Shown here piece after piece: positions 13,600 to 28,300 of a stretch of DNA of 64,000 nucleotides. How positions within the stretch are numbered: position 1 is the stretch's first letter; each line of letters starts with the position of its first letter. A program made the translations under genes and the position numbers. The notes beneath the pieces are model-generated. The model saw only the letters and a list, made by a program, of their open reading frames with translations, was not told where the DNA came from and searched no databases. Source of the stretch: Sinohyriopsis cumingii (taxonomy: Eukaryota > Mollusca > Bivalvia > Unionida > Unionidae); contig CM068835.1 of NCBI GenBank assembly GCA_028554795.2, positions 62,707,719 through 62,771,718 on the forward strand, written 5' to 3'.

Positions 13600-13854
13600 T
13601 CATTTCTTGCCCTGTGTTTTTCCTTTCACTGATGCTTTTGATGATGATGTAGATGTTTGTCTATTTGGTACTTGAGTTGGTGTTGTTTTCCCTACAAGAC
13701 CTGAACGAGGGTTACTGGAGCTTGCTGGACTTGGACGTGCAGATGATGGCACAGAGGAATAGGCTGAATTGTATGTACTTGTTGCTTTAGGGCTGATTCC
13801 TGTAGTCTTTTGATTGGGAGCACTCTTGGAGGGGATACTCCCTGTCCCAGAAGC
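13600..13854 (-). CDS. STK33: STK33 terminal exon: Ser/Pro/Lys-rich C-terminus and stop
   Basis: 255-nt terminal exon after 'aatttacttacag', phase 0. It encodes 84 residues, low-complexity Ser/Thr/Pro with scattered Lys, ending KGKTQGKK and a TAA stop at 13602-13600. Vertebrate STK33 also ends in a short Lys-rich stretch. Probably disordered. Confidence 0.82.
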   Translation of the reverse strand, partial: ASGTGSIPSKSAPNQKTTGISPKATSTYNSAYSSVPSSARPSPASSSNPRSGLVGKTTPTQVPNRQTSTSSSKASVKGKTQGKK

Positions 13855-16800
13855 CTGTAAGTAAATTAAAAACATTTCTTTTTAAATTACATTATGGTTT
13901 AGTGGGTTACTAAGTCCAGTTTATCTGTCTCTAGCATTCATACACTCCCTTCCCTGTCACCACTGTTAATAAAGGTATGGAAGTCCTCACTTAGCCAACA
14001 TGTACACAAGTTCATGAGCAAAGTAAAATAGTCTTGCAGAAACAAATACCTGTATACATACATGTATATTAATAATAAGACTAAACAGACTCAAAATAAG
14101 ATACATACACAGAAACCAATTTTTGAGTAAATTTTGTTTCTTCCGTAATACTTATGTAATCAAATTACTTTAGCAGCAAATCCTCTTCAAATCCAGCCCC
14201 TCTCTCAGGCTTGTAATATCTGCTTTCAAAGATAGAAATCAAACTAGATTGGTATCTCGTAGGATAGTGGAACTGACACCAAATTCCATCAATCATGAGT
14301 TACTACTGCATTAGATGTAATGGGGAGGGGCTTATGAGGGTGTATATGTATTTTGATTAGGTAAATATTATCCAGAAAATATTATTTACTCTAGTATAAG
14401 TTGGTTTCTTCTTCAAATACATTACTCAATCAGAATATGTCAGAAGAATAGATAAGACAAATGAGTTTGCCCTGTTTCTGGTGTTCAAACATAAGTGAAG
14501 CAGCTTTAAGGTGTGTGAGATGTGAGCTAAGGTTATCAAATGTTTTTGTTCAGAAAAAATTGTTCCAGTCCTCCAATTCCAGCACTGGTAAATTCATTTG
14601 CATCATAATAAAGCTGCTGAACAATCCATAGGAAGCCTGTTGCACTGTTGATACAGGTCAAACTATACCCTCGTAATGAAAGCTATCAAGGGTATAGTTA
14701 GAATGTCGTCTCTAACAGCCATTTTATGGCTCGAATGATGTTGGTTAGGGAGCAGTTCAGCTTGAAAGCATTGCTAGTGTAACTGCCATAACTGCATGAG
14801 AGGACACAAGTAAGAAATTAATCTAATTTTTGGTTAGTTCCTGTAAGTGCATGACTGATAATATCCAGGATAAGAGTTTTCTGAGCCGAAATATTGTCCC
14901 TTCCTACTCTGAGTAGTAGAAAGGAACAAATGATATTCCTCTCTCTGAGGTATACCTTCAGGGCCCTGAAAAGTCCTGCTGATGCCCCTGTGATGAAAGG
15001 GTCCCATGCACACAGTGAAAACTCCCACTTTCCAACCTAGGCTTTCAAAGTGGTGGACCTTCCTTCCTTGTCCACACAACTCTAACACTTGTCTGATAAC
15101 TATTCTTTTATGAGGGCTTGCTTGAAGAGTCCTGCTAATGCCCCTGTGATAAAGGGTCCCATGCACACAGTGGTTTCAAGGCAAAGGACTTATTACTCAT
15201 GAGTGGGAGCTTGTTCTTGGAAAAGCAGGAAGCGTCGTGCAAGAAATTGAATCATCATGACAAAACTTCCAATAGTCTGGCTTGAGTGTCAAATAATGCA
15301 TCTCACTGATTCTGCCTAATAGGGCTAGCGTGACTAGGAAGCAGTTGTTCTGTGAGAGGTATGCCATGGAGAATACAAATAGTGGTTTGAAGGGTGTTTT
15401 ATTCAACCATGTCCAAATCCATGGTGAATCTCTGTTTGAAAAATTGTGATGGGACCTATCTTCTCCTAGAAAATCCATTAGATGAGGTTAGCTATCTTGG
15501 GTACCGAAGTTTTAAAAGGGAGCTGTGATTCTTCTTACATCATTGGGATAAAACTCCCACTTTCCTACCTAGGCTTTCAGAGTGGTATTACTTCCTTCCC
15601 TGTCCACACAATTCTGTCTAACACTTCAGGGCTCAAAATTAGCGGCAGTCCGCTAGCCCGAGGCTAGTAGATTTCCAGTTGGACTAGTAACTTTCATAAT
15701 GTCAATAGCCCGATGGGCTAGTAAGTTTCGGTTATCAACAGCTAGCGCTTGGTTTTTGCCATTCCCTAATAAACATTTGACTTCAGCAGATGTTCTTTAG
15801 AATCAAAGCATTGACCATTGTAAACAGAGTCATAAAATATTAGCATGAAAAGATGAAGTCAATTTCTGCCTCGAAAATGTGCATTAGAAGCCATCCTATT
15901 TTGTGTATTTCGCTAAACAGAGCCAATTATGGTCCCATCATTAACAACAGGACTTGGGTAATTGATCCTAATTAGTCTGATAACAAATTAAATGAAATAT
16001 GACGTGGTATCACACTTTATTCAATCAACCACAGTGACAAACTACAAATGGGTAAACCACACAAACGAACACGGCAAAAACTATTCAAAGAAATTAGGTG
16101 GGGGGGGCTCGCTTGCCAAACACTCACAATCGGAAAACTGCATATTTTACATCTGCATCAAAATAATTATAAGAATTAGATCGATTTATTATGATTACTT
16201 TATTGACACATCCTTTTCATACAACTACTTTTTCTGATGATAAGAATAGTTTTTATATTTTTTTCCCTTACAAGAATGAACAAATAATTGGACACACGTG
16301 AAGATATCCAAGCAGAATGCCATATATTTGTTGGGAATTAAAATTTCTGATCATGGGCATCTAAGATTTGGAAATTTTTCGCCTTATTATTAATTTCAGC
16401 TATACTGAGGTCCGATTAATTAGGAAAAATTACCAAACTTATGCTATTAAAGATGAGACCGTAAATGGAGCTGTTAAATACAACACGACGAGTCAGATGG
16501 ATTTGTTTAATGGGAACACACCTTTTCCAAGCTGAAACTAACATTATCTTCTGATGCTAATATTTTATAACTGTTTACAATAGCCACTGCTTTGATCCTG
16601 CAGAACATCCGCTGAAGTCGAGTCTTTATTAAGGAAAGGCCATTTAATTTTAGGGGAAGTTAGGGCAAAAGCACGTGTTTTGAAACATGTTTCTTGCTCT
16701 GACTTTATGATATAAAGGACACTGCCATACCTTTTCTCACTTTAACTAATTCGCATCAGCTATGCTGCAACATCTTGTATTTCAACATGAGGCACAATTC

Positions 16801-19800
16801 CCTCTTTATAAAACGGGTAAAATGTGGCATTTTATAGAAAGTGTTTAGCCACCAGAAAAAAAGCAAAAGTTGAATGAAAATGACATGAAAGATAGGAATA
16901 ATTCTTATGATAGGGAAAAGCATAATCAAACGTTTCAGAAGACATGGACAAAAGAGAGGGAATAGATGAATTATGATGAGGAAAAGAATGTTATGCACTC
17001 TAAATGGTCCTTGGAATTTGCAAAAACAAACACGGAGAAAACATCCAGTTTTGTAGCCGGTTGTTCGAACTTTAAAACTGAATCAGTAAACGTACATGAA
17101 AGCTGTGCGCAACACAATGAGAGTTCCGAGAGAAAAGCAGCAATGCAGATACCACCAGAAGAATTGACCGCTGGTAAATCTTGGAAAGTTTAAATCGGAA
17201 TGTGTTTGACCAGCACGTTAATATGCACATGCTATCATAAAGTACAAAAGACCCATCACTGATTTTGTATGAATGTGTCAGCTAGATGAGATGAAAGGAG
17301 TTGATGTTTGAGAGACTTACAGGAATGATAAACAGGTTGTTACATTTACTCACTACATGGTTGAAAGTAAAATGTAGAAATTTTTCAAAGGTGTGTAGTG
17401 TGCAACAGTTGTAATGAAACTCGAATTCAGGAGGAGGAAATTGTATATATTAGAATTTGCAAAGGAGGAGAGATTAAATAATCATTCCTGGCATTTGATA
17501 TTGTAGAGAAGGCAGAAGGGATCCTGAAGGTGATCACCACTGCACTGCAATGTTTTACGGAGACGGGTAAGGAGACCAGAACAAACCCCATATGGACCCT
17601 GAGTGCAGGTTGGGGACGAGAAAGGAACCTGGATCCCTTTCTGGAATTGGATCCAAGTTATCTTGAGAAACAAGAAATGTGAATTGACTGATTGATGATC
17701 TGAGGCGGGATTTACATTTCTGTACTTCTGCATTTCATATGATAATGCTATTTATGAAATAAAATTGTTGTTAATCTCAATACAAGTGTGTGACATTGTT
17801 TAGTGGACAGGACTAGTAAAGATTTGGCAGGACTAGTAAATTTCTCAGTGTACTAGTCCTGACTACAAAGAAATTTGTGTTAAATTCGAGCCCTGCACTT
17901 GTCTGATAACTATTCTTTTATGAGGGCTTGCATGATATGATCCATGCATGCTGGGTTCAACATGCCTGAGTTTGAATGGAACACATGAATTTGAAGTTCT
18001 GAAAAGCAAAATCTTCCAGGGAAACTTGGCTGTTCAGTTCAACAGGTCACTGAGCCATGATTTCTGCCAATTATGGATATCAATCAGCAATTTATCAGCA
18101 CTCAGATTCTCTTGCTTTTTGAATCAGAGATTCTGGGGAAAAGGCATATGCATCAATACTGTTCCTATTCTGGGATAGGCTGCTCAGGCTTTCAGATCTA
18201 GGACAGGAAATATTATGGTTGGAAGCTTTGTGTTTCACCTTGTCATAAATAGGTCATTATGAGGACTTCTCCAATGGATACAAGTTTGAAAGAAGACCAA
18301 ATGGCAAATGAACCATTTTGTTTTGATCGGCTAATTATGTCGGGACAGTGAGTACAGTGGTCATTAAGCCTTCCTGGGACATAGCTTGACATGGATTTGT
18401 CTGTGATGACACCACCTGTGAATATCCCAAAACCACTAAGCAGTGATCCAATGATTATGTTACCCCTTGCATTCTGATGTAATTGATAGTCAAGTAGTTG
18501 GAATGGCTAAGAACTCACTTTCCAGACAGTGTCTCCTGAAGAATTATATGTAATGAATGGTCCTGCTATGGTCAAAGCCTGCTTGCTGCTCACTTTTTTG
18601 AAGAAGTATACAATGTGGACACCTTAGTCTGTTGTACTAATGTCCATGCAAATCATCATCTTACATGATGCTGCCAAGGTACATGCATAGTTCTGGCAAG
18701 AGAAGTCAGAAAACTGCTTCAATCAACGTACAGAAGGATAAGTCTTTTCTAGGCATTGCTGGGTCAAGAAGTAAAGATGGTGTTTGCAAGCATGAATCTT
18801 TTAAGAGTTGAGAGTGGGTTGATAAAAAACCTTACTTGAAGTGTGTGATGCCTGAGCTGGCAAAACTAGATGTGTGGACAAGACTGGGAGTGTTGGGACA
18901 TGATGTTTACAGGGATTCAGTGTTTATCATTGACACTGTAGGACTGGAACTGGGAATGGGGCAATGACATAGCCAGTACTGAGCCACAAGGGAGCTGAGA
19001 CTGGTGATCTCTCATCTGGTCAATGATACTTCCATCAGTTCACTTATTCTGGTGCTGGTAATTCTATGTGTCCGAGTCAGAGCCTGGGGTGGAACAGCCA
19101 TGGCTAAGTGCTCTTTATTTTGTGCAGCCAGGACTGTATACTGGGAAGATAGATTACTGAACCTGGTTCCAGAAATCAAAAGTGCAGGTTGAGGCTGTGT
19201 TGGAGCTGGTGTGATCCATAACTGATGGTGTCTAGTTTCAACTTCCAGTACTGATTATCCTAACAGTAGACAGTATCAGGGTGTGCCTGAATTGTTGGTA
19301 TATCCACTTTTGGTCCAGATGGGATACCATACCATGATGATGGTAATGGCCCAATAGACAGTATCATACAAATTGGTTCTGTTTGTGGAAATGGTGGCAG
19401 GACTGCTGCTGTAAGAGATGTTTTGATTAAAAAGGTGAGATTCCCATCTTCAAGGACTCATTCAAAAGGAAACTGTAGACAGAGGTTACATTATGGTAAT
19501 GTTGATGCTATCAGCACTCTTGATGGTGCATGTCTGTCTCAGTTCTCTCATTCACCCTAGTTACTTGCTCAGCTATGATGGTCACCCCATGCAACCTCAG
19601 ACCAATATGAACACATGACACATGTTTGACCTGAGTTGTACCCCATTCAATTTATGCAGGTGGATTGACTGTTTTCAGCCATCCTGAACTGCTTGCATGA
19701 CACATTTAATCTGGCTGTTGTGTTGACACCTGTCGGTAAAAAGAGCAGAACAAATGTATATAAGAATCATAATGAATATGCTGTGAAGGGATGCAGTGAA

Positions 19801-22800
19801 TAAATGGCAATGGAAATGAATGACAGTAATGATGCTGCAATACATAATACAAGATCAACTGATAGAATTTATTAATGAGGTTGATTACTGAGTGGAACAG
19901 AAAATACCATATACCACCAGGTAGGCAAGCTGGATGGTACTGATATTCTATACATATCATAAACTCGTGCAAGTGAAGTGCAATATATTTATCTAAGAAT
20001 GAATAGCTTGAGTATACTTATGTACATGCAATCTGCAGTGCTGGTCATGGAATTACATCAGTGAGCACATAATAGGATACATAACTGAGCAGTTACAATG
20101 CTGTCATGTGCCACAGGTAAAAACATCAACTACTCATGAGATAAAAGTCGCATCATTAACAGACAAAAAAAAAACCTGGAAATTTATCACAGTTTCAAGA
20201 AACTTGATGATACAGAATATATTTGTTTACATGTGGTTCCATAACCACTCAGTCACATATCAAAATTGAACTCTTTAATAAATCCAGGAGCAAAAAGGCA
20301 GATTAATTACATGTACAAAGACTGCTTTTTTCAGCAAGCGCTGAATGAGTAGTGTTGCTCTGTATGTTGATATAAGTGGTGTTGAAATCGTTCATGCATG
20401 ACAGAAATTTGGCAAGCATGCCAACAATCTGGGATGCTTGCATAAAAATTCTCTAAGTTACTAATGCAGATATGATTTGTGATGCTGAACTTAACAATGA
20501 TAGTATATTTTACATAGGCTGTGCAAGAGCCAACTTTATATGTTTTCAAGTTCTCAATTGTCCAGAGTAATTCATATCACATGATTATAAAGGTCTTATT
20601 TAAGTTTGCATAATACATGTGTAATAATACCTCATTATGTCACAAATGATATAAAGTTAGGCCGAGGTTCAAAGAGTCTACTTACAAGTCATTTATTTGT
20701 CACTACTATGTGAATTTACAGAATTTAAAAAATATTGTCAAATATAATATCTGTTTCAACTGAAAATTATGAAACCTGTTAAGGGAAGCCTTGACAAAAT
20801 TATTCTGTGAGTGTCATAAATTAGATTGATAATGAAGACTAATGTAAAATTCCCTATATTCTGATACTACCCTGAAACATACAAATAGTGATCTCTACAG
20901 CAATAAATATCAACTTCTCTGCAATATCAGCAAATTTTTTAGATTAGACCTAAGGATGTTGCAAAATCATTTTGGATACTGCAATCAGTAGTTTCCATTT
21001 GACTGTTATAAAAATTGGGGTCGGGGAGCAGGCTATTTGCATGGAAAGTTTATTAACAAATTTACAGTGAAAAAATGAACTCCATTTATTAAATTCAAAT
21101 GGTCTGGATTTCTTAAGAGATAAAGAAAAGATCATGTGAATGATTGTCTATAGTCAAACAGTTGGGCTGAAAATTCTAAATATTTTATTTGTGGTGTCTG
21201 TTTTAATGCTATGAACAATGTAACAAGTAAAACACGGGATATGATGGTTGTTGTTTCGTTGCAAAGACCAGTATGCACAGTCATTGTTGTGGTTATGAAT
21301 TTGCTTGCAAATCAGATATATGCCAGTCTTTGCATAACAAATGCTGCTGTGGTGATAAAATTCCTAACTTAATCAATCAACATTTGTTTGCTAGGAAACT
21401 GATCCAAACACGAGTCGATATGCTGTGGTCAACAGAGAGTTGTATATTACAATACCTATAGAGAAAATGACCTCAAAATATTTCATGTGAGAATCTGTTT
21501 TCATTATTTATTTAAAAACAGGTGTTAAAAATCAGCTGTACAAAACTACCTGTGACCTTCTGCCTGAACCAGGTTTTCCAGTCACACCACCCGACCCTCT
21601 TCTGCCAGAAGAATCATTCTGAAATACATATATAACTTTACTAAAATGTACAAATTAATCATGATGTATTGTATTTCTTTGAATAATTTATTGAAAGACC
21701 CAGGGTATAAAAAAATCTGAAATCAAAAGTTTCTTACTGATATATTGGTTTTTAAGTAAAATCTTTTGTTTTATGACAAAATTACAATTCATGAAAATGA
21801 GAATACCTGGCAATAATTGGTCAAAATTTTTAATTTAGAAATTCAGAAATCTGTCTGTAAAATGCAGACATCCTTACCAAAACCACTGTGGCAATGGTGA
21901 AAATGGGCACAACATACAGAACTAGAGTAACGTGAATGTCACATTTATATACACCTGCCCTATGTTTAACAGCACTATTTGTAGAAACTTGATTGACCTC
22001 CTGGTTTTAAAAAAAACTGTCAAAGTCAGTATTGTTTGGTAATTTATTCATTAAATGCAAGAAAATATATACCATATTGCTCAGTTCATAGTAATACCTA
22101 TCTACTAGTTTTGGGAATCAGTTGAAATTTCATCACAAATCATCAGTTACACCAACTTATCAATTATTAATCATTAAATATGGCTGCCACATGACAGAAA
22201 TGATCAAAGTAGTGCATCAGTGTCAGCTAGGGTCTAAATGGTATAATTCAATTTTTTGTAATAGGATTTAATTATTTAGGATTGTTGTTTGTTATATTTC
22301 TTTAAGTAAAAATAAATTATCAAAACTGTTAATCTGTTTATAACCAAAACAGGTTAATAAAAAACACATTATCAAAATTGTGTTTATTTGTTTATAACAA
22401 GAATGTAAGAACAGGTGAACAGGTAAAATCATTTGTATTATAAATAATGTAATGACTAGATAGAAAATTCATGACTAGAACCACTTAATCATGATTATTT
22501 TTAATTGTATTTTATAACTATAAATTCTAGAATTTTCAACTCTGAACTGACGAGTCTTCACTATGTTGACTATGGTAATAGGTAGATGTAGGTACAAATG
22601 AGTCATTCAGTTGACATGCTCAGAGCAAGACTGTAACTTCATATACACCATCATAGCCACATTTTCTGGTTTGAGATGAGACCACTCTTTATTTGTAAGA
22701 TCAATCAAACTGGTTGAATGAGTTATACTCTATTCACTCGATTAATCAGAACTACCCTACGTCTACAGTACTTATTTTAAGGTTGATAGCAAAACCACAG

Positions 22801-25351
22801 GCTTGTTCTACTTTAGGTGATAGAAACTTACTAATTAACTTACAATGACCACTGACTTTTTTCGCATTCCAAAATCAATAGGCCATTTCCATACTTTAAA
22901 CGAAAGCCCTCAACAAACTTTGGTCATGGTCTATAACTAAAGTTTCTATGCAAAACCATTTAACTTCTTTCAGTCAGAGTGACCTTGATGTTTGACCCTT
23001 TGATTCAAAAATTGTACAAACTTCTTCCTAACCCAACATACAAATCAGAAACAAACTCTGGTGATGATACATCATTTTAGAGCTGACACTTTTATTAGGA
23101 AACCATTTTTCAGTTGCACTGATTTCAACTTGTGATTCTAAAACTGGAATTATGTGGATAAGGAAAAGTGAATGCACAGCTGGACAGCAGATATGGTCTT
23201 AGCATTCTTTGCATTATACACTGTACCAAAAGATAGGCAGATGAAAACCACTTAAATTATAATGATTGAACTATATGCATTACTGTAACATGGTCTTTCA
23301 AGACAAGTGACCTCTCAAAACTGTTAAGTCGAGGTCACCTTATACAGGATATATTATATTTATCCAGTACAATGGAATTCATGACTATACCTGTGTTATA
23401 TCAGTAAGTGCTGTATAGCGTGGGACAAATGTATATGATATCACATAACCGATCTGTTCATTAGGAATTGGTTCTCAGTTTCAAACAATTTCTCAAAACT
23501 TTCTCTTCAACTAAGATTTTACACATCATCATGCATATGATTCTTTGAACAAGAATATTTCTGTCGGTGTTAGAGATTGTGGAAAGGATGCATAATTACT
23601 GTTTTAGTTTTAAAAGTGAATATGTGGAAACATTTTTATTCTTGACAATTTGTTGAGGAATTCCTTTCATCAAGTGAATCTACGACATTATTACTGTATT
23701 TTAATCAGTGATGCCTGTTGAATGTTCTTTGAAAAAATCAATGTTACCAAGCAACAAATACAATATTTTAAAAAGTTAATTTAAGAAGAGATTTTTGTGT
23801 GTGTGTGACTTGGATTTTTAGCCTAGCTCTAACAATTTTTCAGTCATATCGCTATGACGTCTGCAGTACGGCATTTTATAGTGATCTCTAGCACTGGGGC
23901 ATCATGCTGCATACATGTAGCATAATGTCCCACCCAGTCACATTATCCTGACACTAGACTGACCAGTCATAACACTAACCTCATAATGCTGAGTGCCAAG
24001 TGACGCAGCTGTTAGTACCATTTTTGTAAGTCTTTGATATGACTCGGCTGGGGATCGATCTCATGACCTCCCACTTCCAAGGCGGACACTCTAACCACTA
24101 AACCACCGGAGTGGTAGAGATATTTGAGATGTTTAGTGAGATGTGAGTGTCAAGAGTAACTTTTGTTCTTTACATAATACTTCTTTTCTACAACATTATC
24201 ATGTGCTTCTCCTACAAATATATTGTAGATTTTAAAAGCATTTTGTAAAAATTAGAATGGAAACTTAGGGATTAATAATATGGAGAATCAATAGTATATA
24301 ACAATTTGTTAAAAATGAACAAAAATTACACACTATGTGTACTAATGCTTTGCTATTCTGGCCATTCTCATCCCAGTGGCAAGTTATAAGTTTTCCCGGT
24401 TGAAAAATTATTTGCTTTCTTTTCCATCCTATAAATAGAGTTTCTACTACTTTGTTTTATTTTACCTTGACTTCTGGACCATTTTGTTTTGAACTAGTAT
24501 GATGTTCTGAGGGTGTGCTCTCCCTTTCAGATCTGACATCATTTGTTGTCTCCTCTTGAAATGTATCATCTATGTCTCCATTTGTTAAACTAGTTTCCCC
24601 TTCATCTTTCTTGATTTTCAGATCTGTCCAAGCTTTCATCATCTCTAACACATTTGTAGAATTTCTACTCACCCCCTAAACAAAGAGGACAAAATATGAG
24701 TAGAAATGCAATATATTTCTTTAATAGAAATATATTATAAAATAAAATGCTTTCACATATTGTGAATTCATTGTATTTTTGTTGCTTTGTAGATCTGTGG
24801 ACAAGGAATGGGGATGATGTCCATCTGTTTCCACACAAGAAGCATTGTTTGTCTGCTCTTTAAATTTATGGTTTGGAGCATCCTTTAAATACACAAACTG
24901 GTGCCTCACTGGTAAATCATACTGTCAAGATAGAAGTACATACTTAAGATTGGTTCAATCAATAATTGATCTATGTTTTATTTTAAAACCCATATCTTTG
25001 AACTGGCATAATTCAAGATATTCTTCAGATAAATCTACAAACTAGGTTTGATGAAAAAATCCATTTATATACTTTTTTGTATTATCAGGTTCACATACCA
25101 TCACAGGTAAAAACTTACATCGAGACCTTTGACCATGAAATCAAGATCAAAATGTTATTAATTTGTTTATTAAATACAATAAAATACAAAGTCTGATTGA
25201 ATAGCATGTGTACACGTCTCTGTAGATCTATAAAGTACAAAAATACATGAAGTAACCTCTGACCTTACTTCAAGGTCAAGTAAGTCAACTTTTCATCAAA
25301 TATGGACATCAAGATACTGCACTATTCCTAACCTCATAGGCTTTGAATTTC

Positions 25352-25386
<35 letters not shown>

Positions 25387-28300
25387 TAATCTCAGTGAGA
25401 GACTGATAAGCTCTTTTGTTACGTGTTAGGCTCGAATAAACTGTAACACAAGAAAGAGTGAAAACAACAAGCTTTGAAAAATATAATAATTTATTTCCAT
25501 GGAAAAATTCTGTTAAAACGAAAAAATATGAACTTAAGGTTTTAAGAATCAAATCCAAAAATTATCCAAGAATAATCCACAAATCAAATTTGTGTAGTCC
25601 TAATAATAAAATGTTATAATGATTTCAAGTTAGAATCATGACGAAGAATCCAAGATGGAAGACAATGACGTATGCCATAACCTGTCATGTTGAAGTCCAC
25701 AGTTCCTTGTAGAAACAAGAAAAATCACTCGAGTTTTGGAAATCTGATTACATTTTTTTATAAGAGCTGTCTTTGTTCAAGAATCTCACATGAGCACACG
25801 TATTTTCCAGGGGGGGAAAAAACGAATCCTTTTGAATCCAAATAATCTGGAGAAAACTTAACATAACTCAAAAACTGGTCACAGTTACTTTTCAGTGTAA
25901 AGTAAAAGCTCAAAACTGAGAATATCTCTCCAAAAAAAAAAAGGTTACATCATATTCTAAAATGCAAAAGGAGGGTCACATGATCATGTTCCAGAACCTC
26001 ATCAAAGTTATTTGTTAAAAATCACGTACACCCATTGTGGCCCTGACAAATACCAATCATTTTACTCTAAGAAATAAAATCAAAAATGTTTATATCTTAA
26101 ACAACGTAGTCCCATCATGACCTCAACAACCAATCATTTTAAAATAAAAATAGAACTTACTTACGTGGCTGCCACTAATTTTAAATCAAGGTCAGGATTA
26201 AGTCAACACCTGGTGTTTACTAAATCGAAAAGTCAAGGTCAAACTATTTTCTGAAAATGTATCATCTCCAGTGAATAAATTTACATTACAATAGCATGTA
26301 ATGAAAAATAAAAAAATGTAAGAGGGACAAACAAACAACTAAGTTAAAATTAATCTATATTAAATCAGATGTATTTAAATCAAATAAACATAACATCTTT
26401 TAACAGTCAAAACAATCCACCTCAAGGTGATGGCTGCCAAAATGTCCGAAGTACAGGTGGACACTAAGAAATCTTTAAAGAGAAAATGAAGAAAAGCTGT
26501 AACTGCAGTTAAAGAGGGGAGAGGCAGATTGGACTTCCTATTGCACCATTTACAGACACATGGCATTATAAAGCTTTGATGTTGATTGTCTAACCTGGGT
26601 GTGTGTGTATCTGTGTGACTTGGATTTTTAACATAGCTTTAAAAAGTTTTCAGTCATATCACCAAGATGTCTGAAGTTTGGCAGTTTATAGTGATGTGGC
26701 ATCATGTCCCACCGAGTCACATTATCCTGACACCAGGCCAGACAGTCCTAAAACTAACCTCTTAAGGCAACTGTTAGTACCATTTTTATAAGTCTTTAGT
26801 ATGACTCGGCTGGGTCTGAACCCATGACCTCCTGCATCGGAGGCAGATGCTCTAACCACCCGACTACCAGAGCGGTCTAGCCTGGGCAATGAATTTAAAA
26901 ACCTTGCTTAAAAACTGATCTTTTCAATAGATTATCTGATATGGGCCTGCCATGAAGATGGAAGATTTGAGGAGTATTGTACATGAGTGATCCTCTGTGC
27001 TGCAACAGTTGATCCCTCCTCAGAGGTAGTTCCATGGTATCATCGACCAACAAGTTGAGAAGAATAATGAACCATGATTCCTGGGGTCTCTGGGAGCTAT
27101 TAAGCAGGGACTTGGAGGTCCTGATTCTGTGAAAGGTGGGAAGGTGCTCCAACCTTAGACAAAAGGTATCTGCTACCCATGCCCTCTGGTCTGGTGCAGA
27201 AAAGGTCATAAAGAGGTAACTTGAGGTTCAGCTTCATGTTCATTGGCCTTCCCTTTTTGTGGAAAAACTGTCCAGAAATAAGATTCCTTTTACATGGAAT
27301 GTGGCAGACTGAGAGTAAACAAAGTTGGTTCCAAACTTCAAGCAGAGATAAGGGGCATGAATTTCCCTTTGGCATCTGATAAATGCTATAATTGACATGT
27401 TGTCTGTAGTGATATGATGTAAAAATACCTTGTGTAGTTGATGCACCCTTGTAGTGCAGGGGAAAAAACTGTATTTCTATCTTGCTGATGTGGAGGAAGC
27501 TTATTCCCAAAACCAATGACCCTGCAGGACTTCTCTCTTGTGCTCTATCTCCTGTTAACTGAGAAGGAAATGTAAAGATGCAACCTGGAAAGTTATGGAG
27601 ACTGCCCATGTTTTTGACCTGATGGCATTCATGGGTGAGGCTGCTATCTCATCTTGAAATGCTCTTCTAGAAAGAAGTTGTTAAAAGAGGAGAGACTGAT
27701 GAATCAAAACTTTGCCCATCTTTTTGAAGCTAAGACTGTCACGGAATGGTGTAAATGTTGTTAATTAAATACATGTACTCGGGGTTTCGTTTCTTTTCTC
27801 TGTACAACGATACCCGAGGGTGATTATAATATGGTCTATATATTTCGAAATCGTGAGTACGATTCATCCTGTGCCACACGTGCAAGGTGCCTTTGATAAA
27901 GAATAACGAAAATTCTAAAGGTATAAATACATTACTACATGTAAAGGACCTTTACAATACAAATGGTTTTGTCAGCAAGCGGCCTGCTTAAAGGATTCGC
28001 ACAACTCCAGCTGTAGGGCTGAGAGAGAGAGTTTTTGATGGTAGGAATATCCGGGGTGTCCAGTGTTGTCAGAGGGTAGAAACGTCCGTGTGTCCGGAGC
28101 GTTTAAGGTGCCGGAGCGTCTAATGTCTAGCGTCCGGAATGTCAAGAGTGACTAAGGTGACCCAGCTGTAGAGCCGTCAAAGGACCAGGGGGTCCGGAGG
28201 GTCTAATATTTCAAGTGTCCGGAGGGTCTAATGTTTTAAGTGATCATAGTATTCCGAGAGTCCGGAGTCTATATTGGTTGTGAAATTGATTCGGAGGAGC

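Noticed and set aside
27100-27609. 169-codon open frame as a host gene
   Set aside because: Content and neighbouring frames match a DIRS RNase H region that is frameshifted.
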